The translations under genes were made by a program, and so were the position numbers. Below the pieces are notes generated by a model, which saw nothing but the letters and a program-made list of their open reading frames with translations, was not told the origin of the DNA and made no database searches. From assembly GCF_029774155.1 (NCBI RefSeq), contig NZ_CP103833.1:1-64000 (forward strand): a DNA stretch of 64,000 nucleotides, given 5' to 3'. This DNA comes from Actinobacillus arthritidis (GTDB lineage: Bacteria; Pseudomonadota; Gammaproteobacteria; Enterobacterales; Pasteurellaceae). This document shows, in pieces, positions 18,481 through 28,762 of this stretch (position 1 is the first letter of the stretch; the number at the start of each line of letters is the position of its first letter).

Positions 18481-19421
18481 ATGCTTAAAATTGCCCTGGT
18501 GTTGCAACAAAACCTGAATCTTTTTCAGTTTTCCGTGCCGTATGCGGTGTTTACCACTGCTTTGCCGTCCGATGATTTATTTTCGATTACGCTCGTGGCA
18601 GAAGAACCGAATGTACAAGGTCATTTACTGAATGTGCAAGCGGAGCGAGGTTTGGATTATTTGACGGAAGCGGATATTGTGATGATAGCGGGGTGGTCGG
18701 ACTTAAATGAACCACCGAGCCAAGCGTTACAGGCGTGCCGCAAGAGGCCTATCAACGTGGAACATATTTAGTAGGATTATGTTACGGCACTTATGCGTTA
18801 GCTTACGCAGGCTTGCTAGATGGTAAACAAGCTACTACCCATTGGCACGGTGAAACGGATTTTCGCCAGCGTTTTCCACAAGTAGCATTAGATGCCAATG
18901 CACTTTATGTGGAAGATGACCGCTTGCTCACCTCCGCAGGCACAAGTGCAGGATTAGATTGTTGTCTTTATATCATTCGTAAATTCTATGGCGTGAAAAT
19001 TGCCAATCACGTTGCACGTATCATGGTTGCCCCACCGCACCGAGAAGGTGGGCAAGCACAATTTATTGAACCGATGAAATTAGAAACTTCACAAAACGAC
19101 AGATTGCACGAAATGTTGCAATATGTACGTCAAAATCTGCAAAAATCGCATAATATTGACGAGTTGGCTGAAATGGCGCACATTAGCAGACGCACTTTTA
19201 CTCGCCATTTCCAGAAAATAACCGGCACAAGTTTCACTCAATGGCTTATCGCTGAGCGCTTACAAAAAAGCCTCGAATTACTAGAGAGTAGTGAGCTTTC
19301 TATCGAGGCTATCAGTGAAAAAATCGGCTTCCAAAGTGCAGTCAGTTTCCGTCAACACTTCAAACAACGCTTCCACGTTAGCCCAAATGAATGGCGGAAG
19401 ACTTTTGGTGGCAATGAATGA
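18481..19421 (+). CDS. DJ-1/PfpI-AraC transcriptional regulator (GlxA type), frameshifted
   Basis: Second GlxA-type regulator in the window, with an N-terminal DJ-1/PfpI-like domain and a C-terminal AraC domain with both helix-turn-helices (IDELAEMAHISRRTFTRHFQ, then SIEAISEKIGFQSAVSFRQ). The first frame ends at 18771. Adding one G at about 18735 (GCGTG to GCGGTG) gives LQAVPQEAYQRGTYLVGLCY and a 313-residue protein. It shares with the 10498 gene the blocks LCYGT, TTHW, LLTSAG, GLDCCLY and REGGQAQF. It faces away from the MarR operon across the 18352 operator. Confidence 0.86.
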
Positions 19422-19446
19422 ACATAGGGGAGTAATCCCCTATGAG

Positions 19447-22400
19447 TTATACTAATTTCCCAATTAATTCTTCCACAAACGCCAAGCGTTCTGCATTATC
19501 GGTAAGCGGTAAATTAAAGCGGAATTTTTGCGCGCCTTCAAATTTATAGACATTCTTATCCGATTGGATCAGTTGTAAGAACTTCATCGGGTCAGGTTGT
19601 GCGTTTGGTTTAAATTCCAAATAGCCACCGTTAATCCCTGCATCAACTTTCTTCAAGCCGAGTGGTGTTGCCAAATGACGAAGCTGAGTAATTTGGAATA
19701 GATTTTTCGTTGCCTCCGGCAATAATCCGAAGCGATCGATAAGTTCGACTTTCAAATCTTTCAACGCTTCGACATTTTCCGCTGAAGCGATCCGTTTATA
19801 GAACGATAAACGCATATTCACATCCGGCACATAGTCATCCGGTAGCAATGCCGGTATGCGTAATTCGATTTCTACCTGATTTTGGGTGATTTCTTCTAAA
19901 GTCGGTTCACGTCCTTCTTGTAAGGCTTTTACCGCATTTTCAAGCAAATCCATATAGAGTGAGAAACCGATACTTTCAATCTGTCCGCTTTGTTCAGATC
20001 CGAGCAATTCGCCCGCACCACGGATTTCTAAATCGTGAGTCGCTAGCACAAATCCGGCACCGAGATTATCAATCGAACTAAGTGCTTCCAAACGTTGTTG
20101 AGCGTCTTTGGTTAATGTTTTTGGCGGTGGTGTCAGTAAATAGGCGTAAGCCTGATGATGAGAACGTCCGACACGTCCACGTAACTGGTGCAGTTGTGCC
20201 AAGCCGAATTTATCCGCACGATCAATAATAATCGTGTTAGCGGTCGGCACATCAATTCCCGTTTCAATAATGGTGGAACAGACCAATAGATTAAAACGCT
20301 GATGATAGAAATCACTCATCACACGTTCCAATTCACGTTCACGCATTTGCCCGTGTCCAATCACAATCCGGGCTTCCGGTACTAATTCCGCCAGCTTAGT
20401 CGCACAGTTTTCGATTGTCGCCACGTCATTGTGCAGGTAATACACTTGCCCACCACGCAGAATTTCACGCAGAATTGCTTCTTTCACGACCAAATCATCG
20501 TGCTGACGAACAAAAGTTTTAATCGTCAATCGGCGTGCCGGCGGACTAGCGATAATAGACAGATCTCGCATACCGTTTAATGCCATATTCAGCGTACGAG
20601 GAATCGGTGTTGCGGTGAGCGTAAGAATATCGACATTAGCTCGCAATTGTTTGATCTTCTCTTTCTGACGTACACCGAAGCGGTGTTCTTCGTCAATAAT
20701 AAGTAAACCGAGATCACGGAATTGCACGTCTTCTTGTAGCAGTTTATGCGTGCCGACCAAAATATCCACTTTGCCTTCTGCCACTTTTTCTAAAATCGCT
20801 TTTTGCTCTTTAGCGGTTTTAAAACGAGAAAGTACCTCAACATTAATCGGATAGTTGGCAAAACGATCTTTGAAATTCTCGGAATGTTGTTGTGCTAAAA
20901 GTGTAGTTGGTACAAGTACTGCAACCTGTTTATGATTCTCCACCGCTAAGAAAGTGGCACGCATTGCCACTTCGGTTTTACCGAAACCGACATCGCCACA
21001 GACAAGGCGATCCATTGCTTTTGGCAAGCACATATCGCTAATGACCGCATTAATTGCGGTTTTCTGGTCTTCAGTTTCTTCAAACGGGAAAGTGTGGCTA
21101 AATTGCATAAAACTGTCTCGATCGTAGGCAAACGCAAAGCCTTTTTGCGATTCTCGTTTCGCATACACATCAAGTAATTCCGCGCAACATCGCGGATTTT
21201 CTCCGCCGCTTTTTGGCGTGTTTTCGCCCATGCTTCCGAACCAAGTTTATGTAGTGGCGCAGTTTCATCCGCCCCACCGATATAACGGGAAATCAGATGT
21301 AATGAAGCCACCGGTACATAGAGCTTCGCCTCGTTCGCATAGAGTAAGACAAGGTATTCCGCTTTAATGCCGCCGGCGTCCAATACGGTGAGTCCTGCAT
21401 AACGTCCAACACCGTTTTCTAAATGTACCACCGCTTGCCCGATTTTGAGTTCCGCAAGGTTACGAATGAGCGTGTCCGGATTGACCGTTTTGCGATTTTT
21501 CTCCGTACGTTTTGTTTGAACTTTTTCGCCCAAGAAATCCGTTTCGCAAATAATTGCTAAATTTTGACCGCTTGCATTTTCAATAATAAAGCCTTGATCA
21601 AGCGGTGAAATCATCAATGAAATTTGCGAATCAATTTCCGCTAATGATTTAACCTGTTTCGGTTTGATTTTGAGCGGTGCAAGCAATTCGAGCAAGGTTT
21701 CTCGGCGACCTTCACTTTCTACAGAAAATAAAAGTCGCCCATCAAATTTGCTACGGAATTTATTGAACGCTTCAAACGGATCTTTTAACTGCGAGTTAAT
21801 CGCCAATTCCGGTAGCTTATCAACATTGGCATTTTGTTTAGTTACTGATTTTCTCACTTTTTCCGCACTTAGTGTCAAACGTGGATAAGCTTTTAAGCCA
21901 CGATTGACTTCATCAACCGAGAACCATAATTTGTCTGGCGGTAATAATGGACGCATCGGATCCACTCGGCGACTTTCATAGCGTTGAGCGGTATCTTTAT
22001 GGAATTGTTCCGCCTTTTCGGCAATGCCGTCAAAGGTAATAAATAGGGTATTTTCCGCTAAATAATCAAATAGGCTCGCCATTTCTTCAAAGAATAGTGG
22101 TCGCCAATATTCAATCCCTGCGTTCAAAATCCCTTTACTGACTTGCTGATAAATATGCTCCGGCTCACGGCGAATCTCGCCAAATTGTTCACGGAATTTG
22201 CTTCTAAAATGCTCGATTCCGTTGCTATCGGTCGGGAACTCGTGTGCCGGCAGTAAATTAATTTCGTTGATTTCGGCTATTGTGCGTTGACTATCCACAT
22301 CAAAGGTGCGGATCGAATCGATTTCATCATCAAAAAAATCCAAACGGAATGGGCTTTCCGCCCCCATAGGATAGAGGTCAAGCAATGCTCCACGCACCGC

Positions 22401-22896
22401 ATATTCACCGTATTCTAATACTTGTTCCACAGCACGATAACCGGCATTTTCCAGTTGTAAACGTAATGATTGAATTGAAAAACGGTCGCCTTTTTTAATC
22501 AATAATACATTATTGGCGAGATAATTCGGCGGACAAACTTTCTGTAACAGCGTGTTAATCGGCAATAAGAAAATCTGTTTATTACCTTGTTGCAAATGAA
22601 ACAAGGCGGAAAGACGGGCGGAAATAATATCTTGGTGCGGTGAAAAAATTATCGTAAGGCAAGGTTTCCCAATCCGGAAAGACTGAAACCGGTAATTTGC
22701 TGAATTGTGTTAAGGCCTTTTCAAGACGTAATGCTGTGCGAGTATCCGGCGTAACTACTACGCTCAAACCGTTAAATTGCCGCGTAGCTTGTGCAATAAC
22801 AAGCGTGTCTGCGTGTCCGATTAGATTGCCAAGCGTTTGATGATCTTGGTATTTTCCTCCGATTTCCGGTAGGTTTAGATTAAAATGGAATGTCAT
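19447..22896 (-). CDS. mfd: Transcription-repair coupling factor Mfd, two frameshifts
   Basis: Mfd is a DNA translocase that pushes stalled RNA polymerase off lesions and recruits UvrA. The gene is read in three frames: 22896-22582, 22604-20946 and 21231-19447. One A too many in a six-A run at 22643-22648 breaks DWETLPYDNFSPHQDI; one base missing at about 21181-21184 (GCGCG for GCGGCG on the coding strand) breaks RDVAAELLDVYA. Corrected length is 1149 residues, as in E. coli (1148). Order: UvrB-homology region, RNA-polymerase-interaction domain (PVVHLENGVGRYAG-like), RecG-like helicase with Walker A GDVGFGKTEVAM and DEEHRFG, and the C-terminal TRCF domain. Probably sequencing error rather than loss. 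Confidence 0.93.
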
Positions 22897-22997
22897 AAGC
22901 GGTTAGATTTTTTGGAAAATTTGCGACTATTTTAGTACAATTACGTTCGCTTCTCTATGGTGAGTTTCTTCTTACCAAATCATTCAAGGAAAATAGT

Positions 22998-25607
22998 ATG
23001 CAACCTAAAGCCAAATATAGAAAAGATTATCGTGCACCGGATTTTACTATCACTGATATTTATCTCGATTTTCAACTTGACCCTAACCGCACTTTCGTGA
23101 CCTCAACCTTAACTGTCGAACGTAAAAATGAGGAAGCGACACATATTCGTTTAGACGGACATAGTTTTGATTTTCTCTCATTAAAATTAAACGGCGAAAC
23201 CTTTGAGCGTTTTGAGAAAGATAGTGAATCATTAACCGTTGATGTTACCGGGGTTGCATCTCCATTTGAATTACAAATTGAAACCGGTTTAAACCCGGCA
23301 CAAAACACTTCTCTGCAAGGTTTATACCAATCCGGTGACGGCATTTGTACTCAATGCGAAGCGGAAGGCTTCCGTCAAATTACCTATATGTTGGATCGTC
23401 CGGATGTGCTTGCCAAATATCGCACAAAAATTACCGCTTCTAAAGCCAAATATCCGTTCTTACTTTCTAATGGTAACCGCATGGCACAAGGCGATTTAGA
23501 AGATGGTCGTCATTGGGTTGAATGGGAAGATCCGTTCTTTAAACCAAGTTATTTATTTGCGTTGGTTGCTGGCGATTTTGATCTGTTACAAGATAAATTT
23601 ATGACTAAAAGCGGTCGTGAAGTGGCATTAGAGATCTATGTTGATCGCGGCAATTTAGATCGTGCCGGCTGGGCGATGGAAAGTTTAAAACGAGCCATGA
23701 AATGGGATGAAGATCGTTTCGGTTTAGAATACGATTTGGATATCTATATGATTGTCGCGGTTGATTTCTTCAATATGGGCGCTATGGAAAACAAAGGCTT
23801 AAATGTTTTCAACTCTAAATTTGTGCTGGCAAAACCGGAAACAGCAACCGATACTGACTATTTAGATATTGAGAGCGTGATTGCACACGAATATTTCCAT
23901 AACTGGACCGGTAACCGTATTACCTGCCGAGATTGGTTCCAGCTTAGTCTTAAAGAAGGTTTAACCGTATTCCGTGATCAAGAATTTACCTCAGATTTAT
24001 GGTCACGTCCGGCAAAACGTATTGAAGATGTACGTTTATTGCGTGCAGTACAATTTGCTGAAGATGCCAGCCCAATGGCACACCCGATTCGCCCGGAAAA
24101 AGTGATTGAAATGAATAACTTCTATACTGTTACCGTCTATGAGAAAGGGGCGGAAGTGATTCGTATGATTCACACCTTATTGGGTGAAGAAAAATTCCAA
24201 AAAGGGATGCAATTATATGTTGCGGAAAATGACGGTTCTGCCGCAACTTGTGAAGATTTCGTATCTGCAATGGAACGTGCTTCGGGTATTGATTTAACCC
24301 AATTCCGCCGTTGGTATAGCCAATCCGGTACGCCTGAACTTAGCGTGAGTGATGAATATGATGAAATGCACCATATCTATCGTTTATACGTTTCGCAACA
24401 TACGCCGGCAACCGCAGATCAACTGGAAAAAGTCAATTTACATATTCCGTTAAAAATTGAGTTATATAGTCAACAAGACGGTTCGCCGATTGCATTACAG
24501 TTTGAAGGTACAACACTAAATAATGTATTGGATATTTTGCAAGAGCATCAAACCTTTGAGTTTCATAATGTCATGCATAAGCCTGTTCCGGCATTATTAT
24601 GTGATTTCTCGGCACCGGTACGCTTGGATTATGCGTATAGTAATGCACAATTAATCGCATTACTCAAATTTGCTCAGAATGATTTTGTTCGTTGGGATGC
24701 AAGACAAACCTTATTTAACAATGAGTTACGTCTGAATTTAACTCGTCATCAATCGGGTGAGGCATTTACGTTCTCTGCGGAATTAACCGAAGCATTGGTT
24801 TATTTATTGGATAATTACGAAACCGATCCGGAATTAACCGCATTAATGCTGACATTACCGAAAGAAACGGAATTTGCAGAAGTGTTTAAAGTGATTGATC
24901 CAGTCGGTATTGCCGTCACTCGTGAATTTATGTTACGCAGTATTGCTGAAACATTGCGAGATCGTCTATTACACGTATATAACCGTAATCGTTGTGATGC
25001 TTATCGTGTTGTGGCTGAGGATATGTCAAAACGAGCATTACGTAATCTATGTTTATCTTATTTAGCCTTTACAGATTTAGGTAACGGATTAACTTATAAG
25101 CATTATCAGCAAGCGGATAATATGACCGATACTTTAGCGGCACTTTCGGCGGCGACTAAAGCACAATTAGCCTGTCGAGATCAACTATTAGCGGATTTTG
25201 AACAGAAATGGCAAGATGACGGTTTAGTTATGGATAAGTGGTTTATGTTGCAAGCGACACGCCCGGATGAGAATGTCTTGGAGCTTGTTCAATCTTTATT
25301 AGAGCATCGCAGTTTTAACTTTAACAACCCGAATAGATTACGTTCATTGGTCGGTGCTTTTGCAAGTCAAAATCCTAAAGCATTTCATGCAATTGACGGT
25401 TCAGGCTACCGATTCTTAGTTGATGTTTTAATTAAACTGAATGATAGTAATCCACAAGTGGCATCACGTTTAATTGAACCGCTAATTAAACTTTCTCGTT
25501 ATGATAATCAGCGTCAAACCTTAATGAAACGTGGCTTGGAACGTCTTGGTAGCTTAGACGGTTTAGCACGTGATTTATATGAGAAAATTGAAAAAGCGTT
25601 ACAATAG
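22998..25607 (+). CDS. pepN: Aminopeptidase N
   Basis: PepN is a broad cytosolic M1-family zinc aminopeptidase that finishes peptide breakdown. The 869-residue protein matches the E. coli enzyme in size (870). Motifs are intact: substrate-binding GAMEN (261-265), zinc-binding HEYFH (297-301) and the third ligand E320. A four-domain layout with a long helical C-terminal domain is expected and the sequence supports it. It lies divergent from mfd with about 100 bases between. No terminator follows directly; a repeat element begins 27 bases downstream. Confidence 0.98.
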   Translation: MQPKAKYRKDYRAPDFTITDIYLDFQLDPNRTFVTSTLTVERKNEEATHIRLDGHSFDFLSLKLNGETFERFEKDSESLTVDVTGVASPFELQIETGLNPAQNTSLQGLYQSGDGICTQCEAEGFRQITYMLDRPDVLAKYRTKITASKAKYPFLLSNGNRMAQGDLEDGRHWVEWEDPFFKPSYLFALVAGDFDLLQDKFMTKSGREVALEIYVDRGNLDRAGWAMESLKRAMKWDEDRFGLEYDLDIYMIVAVDFFNMGAMENKGLNVFNSKFVLAKPETATDTDYLDIESVIAHEYFHNWTGNRITCRDWFQLSLKEGLTVFRDQEFTSDLWSRPAKRIEDVRLLRAVQFAEDASPMAHPIRPEKVIEMNNFYTVTVYEKGAEVIRMIHTLLGEEKFQKGMQLYVAENDGSAATCEDFVSAMERASGIDLTQFRRWYSQSGTPELSVSDEYDEMHHIYRLYVSQHTPATADQLEKVNLHIPLKIELYSQQDGSPIALQFEGTTLNNVLDILQEHQTFEFHNVMHKPVPALLCDFSAPVRLDYAYSNAQLIALLKFAQNDFVRWDARQTLFNNELRLNLTRHQSGEAFTFSAELTEALVYLLDNYETDPELTALMLTLPKETEFAEVFKVIDPVGIAVTREFMLRSIAETLRDRLLHVYNRNRCDAYRVVAEDMSKRALRNLCLSYLAFTDLGNGLTYKHYQQADNMTDTLAALSAATKAQLACRDQLLADFEQKWQDDGLVMDKWFMLQATRPDENVLELVQSLLEHRSFNFNNPNRLRSLVGAFASQNPKAFHAIDGSGYRFLVDVLIKLNDSNPQVASRLIEPLIKLSRYDNQRQTLMKRGLERLGSLDGLARDLYEKIEKALQ

Positions 25608-25633
25608 AAGATAATCGGATAGATAAAATCGGC

Positions 25634-25778
25634 ATTATGTAGCAGTTGCACAAAAGTGTATTTGTAGGGGCGAACCGTGTCCGCCCTTATTGGTAGTCAT
25701 CATAAATTGTTTGGGCGAATGCAATTCACCCCTACATCATTGATACAAATTAGCCTATTTGTGCATTTGCTACATAAT
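25634..25778. mobile_element. Possible 145-bp MITE with terminal inverted repeats
   Basis: The ends are inverted copies: ATTATGTAGCAGTTGCACAAA at the left (from 25634) and its near reverse complement ending CTACATAAT at 25778, about 18 of 21 matching. Inside, TAGGGGCGAA and TTCACCCCTA form a second inverted pair. There is no open frame and no transposase. The structure suggests a MITE-type or other non-autonomous repeat. No clear target-site duplication is seen. Confidence 0.55.
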
Positions 25779-25787
25779 TTCGGATAA

Positions 25788-25818
25788 AAGCCTAATTCCA
25801 ACGAATTAGGCTTTATTT
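25788..25818 (+). terminator. Terminator downstream of pepN
   Basis: AAGCCTAATTC, loop CAAC, GAATTAGGCTT, followed by TATTTTTTAT. An 11-bp perfect stem. Confidence 0.8.
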
Positions 25819-25830
25819 TTTATAAGTGAT

Positions 25831-25887
25831 ACAAGCGGTTGAATTAGCTAAGTTTTTGTCAATTTTTCATCAAATTTAACCGCTTGT
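25831..25887 (-). terminator. Facing uptake-signal pair after plsY
   Basis: ACAAGCGGTTGAATT (25831-25845) faces CAAATTTAACCGCTTGT (25871-25887). Both arms are one-base variants of the uptake signal (GGTT for GGTC). Placed five bases after the plsY stop, it may end that leftward transcript. Confidence 0.55.
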
Positions 25888-25891
25888 TTGC

Positions 25892-26482
25892 TCATTTTCT
25901 TACCCAAAGTGGCTGTTCTTGACCTCGCCATAAGCGTTGAATATTTTCGTGATGGCGATAGACCAATAAACAGCAGACTAATGCAACTGGAAAGGTAAAC
26001 TCGGGGCGGAACCACCAAACGTAAAAAGGCAATAATAAGGCAGTTAAGACGGCACTTAATGATGAGTAACCAAATAACAGGAAGACAATCAGCCAGCTAC
26101 ATAATGCAACGGCTGAAACGGCTAAACTAATCGGTAATAACGCACCGAAGGCAGTTGCAACACCTTTGCCTCCACGAAATTGAAAAAATACTGGGAAGAT
26201 ATGCCCTAAACAAGTGGCTAAAGCAATAAAGCCGATGGCTGAAGGCGTTAAATCAAATAGAAATGCCAATATGACTGGCACTGCACCTTTTAAAATATCA
26301 AATAACAACACACCTAAAGCTAAAAATTTTCCACCGATACGTAATACGTTAGTTGCACCGGGATTATGTGAACCCTGTTCTCTCGGATCTGGCAAGCCGG
26401 CTAAACGGCATAAAATAATGGCACTTGAGATCGAGCCTAACAAGTAGGCAAATACAATTAACAAATAGGCGGTAATACTCAT
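25892..26482 (-). CDS. plsY: Glycerol-3-phosphate acyltransferase PlsY
   Basis: PlsY is an inner-membrane enzyme that moves an acyl group from acyl-phosphate to glycerol-3-phosphate, the first step of phospholipid synthesis. The 196-residue protein has about five membrane spans and the three family motifs: [15 protein letters not shown] then [11 protein letters not shown], the [14 protein letters not shown] loop and the late RHHENIQRL. It is divergent from folB, as its homologue ygiH is from folB in E. coli, a conserved arrangement. Confidence 0.97.
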   Translation of the reverse strand: MSITAYLLIVFAYLLGSISSAIILCRLAGLPDPREQGSHNPGATNVLRIGGKFLALGVLLFDILKGAVPVILAFLFDLTPSAIGFIALATCLGHIFPVFFQFRGGKGVATAFGALLPISLAVSAVALCSWLIVFLLFGYSSLSAVLTALLLPFYVWWFRPEFTFPVALVCCLLVYRHHENIQRLWRGQEQPLWVRK

Positions 26483-26554
26483 AAATTGTCCTTACATTAG
26501 CGTTCTATGCTATATTCTCGGCAATGTTATCACAAACTTCTTAAGGAAACTAAA

Positions 26555-26908
26555 ATGGCGGATAAAGTTTTTATTCACGAATTGACGGCGTTTGCTTCTA
26601 TCGGTGCTTATGATTGGGAGCATACCATTAAACAACGTTTGGTATTTAATATTGAAATGGAATGGGATTTTGCTAAAGCGATAGAAACAGATGATGTGCA
26701 ATATTGTTTAAATTATGCGGAAGTTTCAGAAAAAATCTTAGCTTTTGTTGAATCCAAGCCATTTAAATTGGTTGAAACGGTCGCTCATCAAGTCGCAGAC
26801 CTATTGCAAAATCAGTATGCGATTCAAACATTACGCATTGAATTACATAAACCGAAGGCAGTTGCGCAAGCGAGTAGTGTCGGTGTGATTGTAGAACGGA
26901 GAGCTTAA
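26555..26908 (+). CDS. folB: Dihydroneopterin aldolase
   Basis: FolB splits dihydroneopterin to 6-hydroxymethyl-dihydropterin and glycolaldehyde in folate synthesis. I start it at ATG 26555, seven bases after AAGGAAA; a longer frame to 26507 would add 16 unlike residues. The 117-residue protein shows the family opening VFIHELTAFASIGAYDWEHT and the ending LHKPKAVAQASSVGVIVERR. The stop overlaps the next gene start (TAATG), so translation is coupled to the EamA transporter. Confidence 0.96.
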   Translation: MADKVFIHELTAFASIGAYDWEHTIKQRLVFNIEMEWDFAKAIETDDVQYCLNYAEVSEKILAFVESKPFKLVETVAHQVADLLQNQYAIQTLRIELHKPKAVAQASSVGVIVERRA

Positions 26909-27825
26909 TGAATATTCGCCTTGGTTATGTCAGTCTAATTTTAGCAACAGCATTTTGGGGCGGTAATTTTGTATTGGGGAAAGTATTAAGTAATGTGATT
27001 CCTCCGATAACACTAACTTATATTCGTTGGTTTCCGGCATTAATTATCTTAGCGGTTGCATTTTATCGACCAACAATCCAGTCGTTACCGACACTTAAAT
27101 CAGCCAAAAAAGTAATGTGGTCATTAGGTATGTTAGGCGTAGTATTATTTCCAGCTACGCTTTATCAAGGATTAAAAACTACTTCAGCACTCAATGCGAG
27201 CCTTTATTTGGCTGTTGTACCGGTCTTGGTTTTATTTTTAAATTTATGGGTATTTAAAGAAAAAATTAAACCGATGATTTTGAGCGGAGCCTTATTAAGT
27301 CTTATCGGTGTCTTTTGGTTACTAAGTCAAGGTAATCTTGAAAAATTGATGAATTTACAAATAAACCACGGTGATTTATGGACGATAACCTCTGCAGTAA
27401 GCTGGGCAATATATTGCTGTATTATCCGCTTACGCCCGGCAAATATTGGTAATACCGCATTTTTAACTGCGTTAGTTGGCTTAGCGGTTATCACAATGAC
27501 CCCTCTCTTTGTTTATGAATTTTGGCAATCTTCTGCAGAAATTTTGCAAAATTTAACCGCTTATCAATGGTTTGGCATTGCCTATTTGGTCATTGGACCT
27601 TCTATCTTATCTTATGCTTTTTGGAACTTTGGTATTGCGATTGTCGGTTCGGCAAAAGGTGCAGTGATGACGAATTTTACACCGCTGTTTGCCGCTTTAT
27701 TTAGTATTTTGGTATTAAATGAATCAGTAAAAATATTTCATATCATTAGTGCGATCTTGATCACAACCGGCGTATTAATTTGCAGTTATAATAAGCCCCC
27801 GTCAAACAAAGGAGAAAAAGCATAA
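26908..27825 (+). CDS. EamA-family DMT transporter
   Basis: A 305-residue inner-membrane protein of the drug/metabolite transporter superfamily. It shows about ten hydrophobic segments in two EamA repeats, the first starting near GYVSLILATAFWGGNFVLGK and the second near GDLWTITSAVSWAIYCCIIR. The substrate cannot be told from sequence. It overlaps folB and cdd by one base each, giving a tight folB-eamA-cdd operon; with cdd next door a nucleoside-related role is possible but unproven. Confidence 0.88.
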   Translation: MNIRLGYVSLILATAFWGGNFVLGKVLSNVIPPITLTYIRWFPALIILAVAFYRPTIQSLPTLKSAKKVMWSLGMLGVVLFPATLYQGLKTTSALNASLYLAVVPVLVLFLNLWVFKEKIKPMILSGALLSLIGVFWLLSQGNLEKLMNLQINHGDLWTITSAVSWAIYCCIIRLRPANIGNTAFLTALVGLAVITMTPLFVYEFWQSSAEILQNLTAYQWFGIAYLVIGPSILSYAFWNFGIAIVGSAKGAVMTNFTPLFAALFSILVLNESVKIFHIISAILITTGVLICSYNKPPSNKGEKA

Positions 27826-28718
27826 TGCCAACTGTATTTGCACTTAAAGAACGTATTACCCAAGTTGTTCAAGAAAAAAATAATCCTGTCATTACGGATG
27901 TCGCTTCAAAATTAGCTGAACAGCAGTACAGAGCATGTTTTTCAGCAGAGCAGGTAAAATTATGGGCTCAGCAATTTAAACTCTCACCAATTGAGTTAGC
28001 CCTCGAATGTTTACCACTTGCCGCTTGTTATGCGCTTGTACCGATTTCTAAATTCTATGTCGGTGCAGTAGCAATCGGAGAATCCGGTCAATTTTATTTT
28101 GGGGCAAATCAAGAATTTACCGCACAAGCGATTCAACAAACAGTACACGCAGAGCAGAGTGCTATTTCACATGCGTGGCTTGCCGGAGAAACAGCGATTA
28201 CGGATATGGTCGTAAATTACACACCTTGCGGACATTGTCGCCAGTTTATGAATGAGCTAAATAGTGCAAAAACATTAAAAATTCATTTACCGCATAGTCA
28301 AGATAATTTATTACAACAATATTTACCTGACTCTTTTGGTCCTAAAGATTTAAATATTGAAAAAGTGTTGTTTGATCCACAACAGTATGACTTGCCACAG
28401 CAAGGTGATGCCTTAACTCAAGCAAGAATCCAAGCAAGAAGACATTCTTATGCACCATATAGTGAATCGTTAAGTGGTATTGCTTTACAGGTCGGTGAGC
28501 AGATTATTTGCGGACGTTATGCTGAAAATGCGGCATTTAATCCGAGTTTCCTTCCTCTCCAAAGTGCATTGAATTATCTCCGTTTAAGCGGTAAATCAGG
28601 TACAGAAATTACACGAGTAGTCATGGCGGAGCGAAAAGGTACTACTAGCCATCGCCAAATTAGTGAGGCGTTAGTAGAAGGTTTCTTAGGACTTAAATTG
28701 GAATATGTAGAAGTTTAA
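27825..28718 (+). CDS. cdd: Cytidine deaminase
   Basis: Cdd deaminates cytidine and deoxycytidine to uridine forms in pyrimidine salvage. The 297-residue protein is the long, two-domain dimeric type of E. coli (294). The catalytic HAE motif (H108, E110) and zinc cysteines C135 and C138 in PCGHC are intact; the C-terminal domain is a degenerate copy of the fold. It is last in the folB-eamA-cdd operon and ends in a strong terminator. Confidence 0.97.
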   Translation: MPTVFALKERITQVVQEKNNPVITDVASKLAEQQYRACFSAEQVKLWAQQFKLSPIELALECLPLAACYALVPISKFYVGAVAIGESGQFYFGANQEFTAQAIQQTVHAEQSAISHAWLAGETAITDMVVNYTPCGHCRQFMNELNSAKTLKIHLPHSQDNLLQQYLPDSFGPKDLNIEKVLFDPQQYDLPQQGDALTQARIQARRHSYAPYSESLSGIALQVGEQIICGRYAENAAFNPSFLPLQSALNYLRLSGKSGTEITRVVMAERKGTTSHRQISEALVEGFLGLKLEYVEV

Positions 28719-28730
28719 CCAATTGAAATG

Positions 28731-28756
28731 AAAAAGCACCGAAAGGTGCTTTTTTA
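28731..28756. terminator. Terminator between cdd and ftsX
   Basis: AAAAAGCACC, tetraloop GAAA, GGTGCTTTTTT. It is symmetrical, with A-run and T-run, and so can end both cdd and the converging ftsYEX operon. Confidence 0.9.
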
Positions 28757-28762
28757 TATTGG

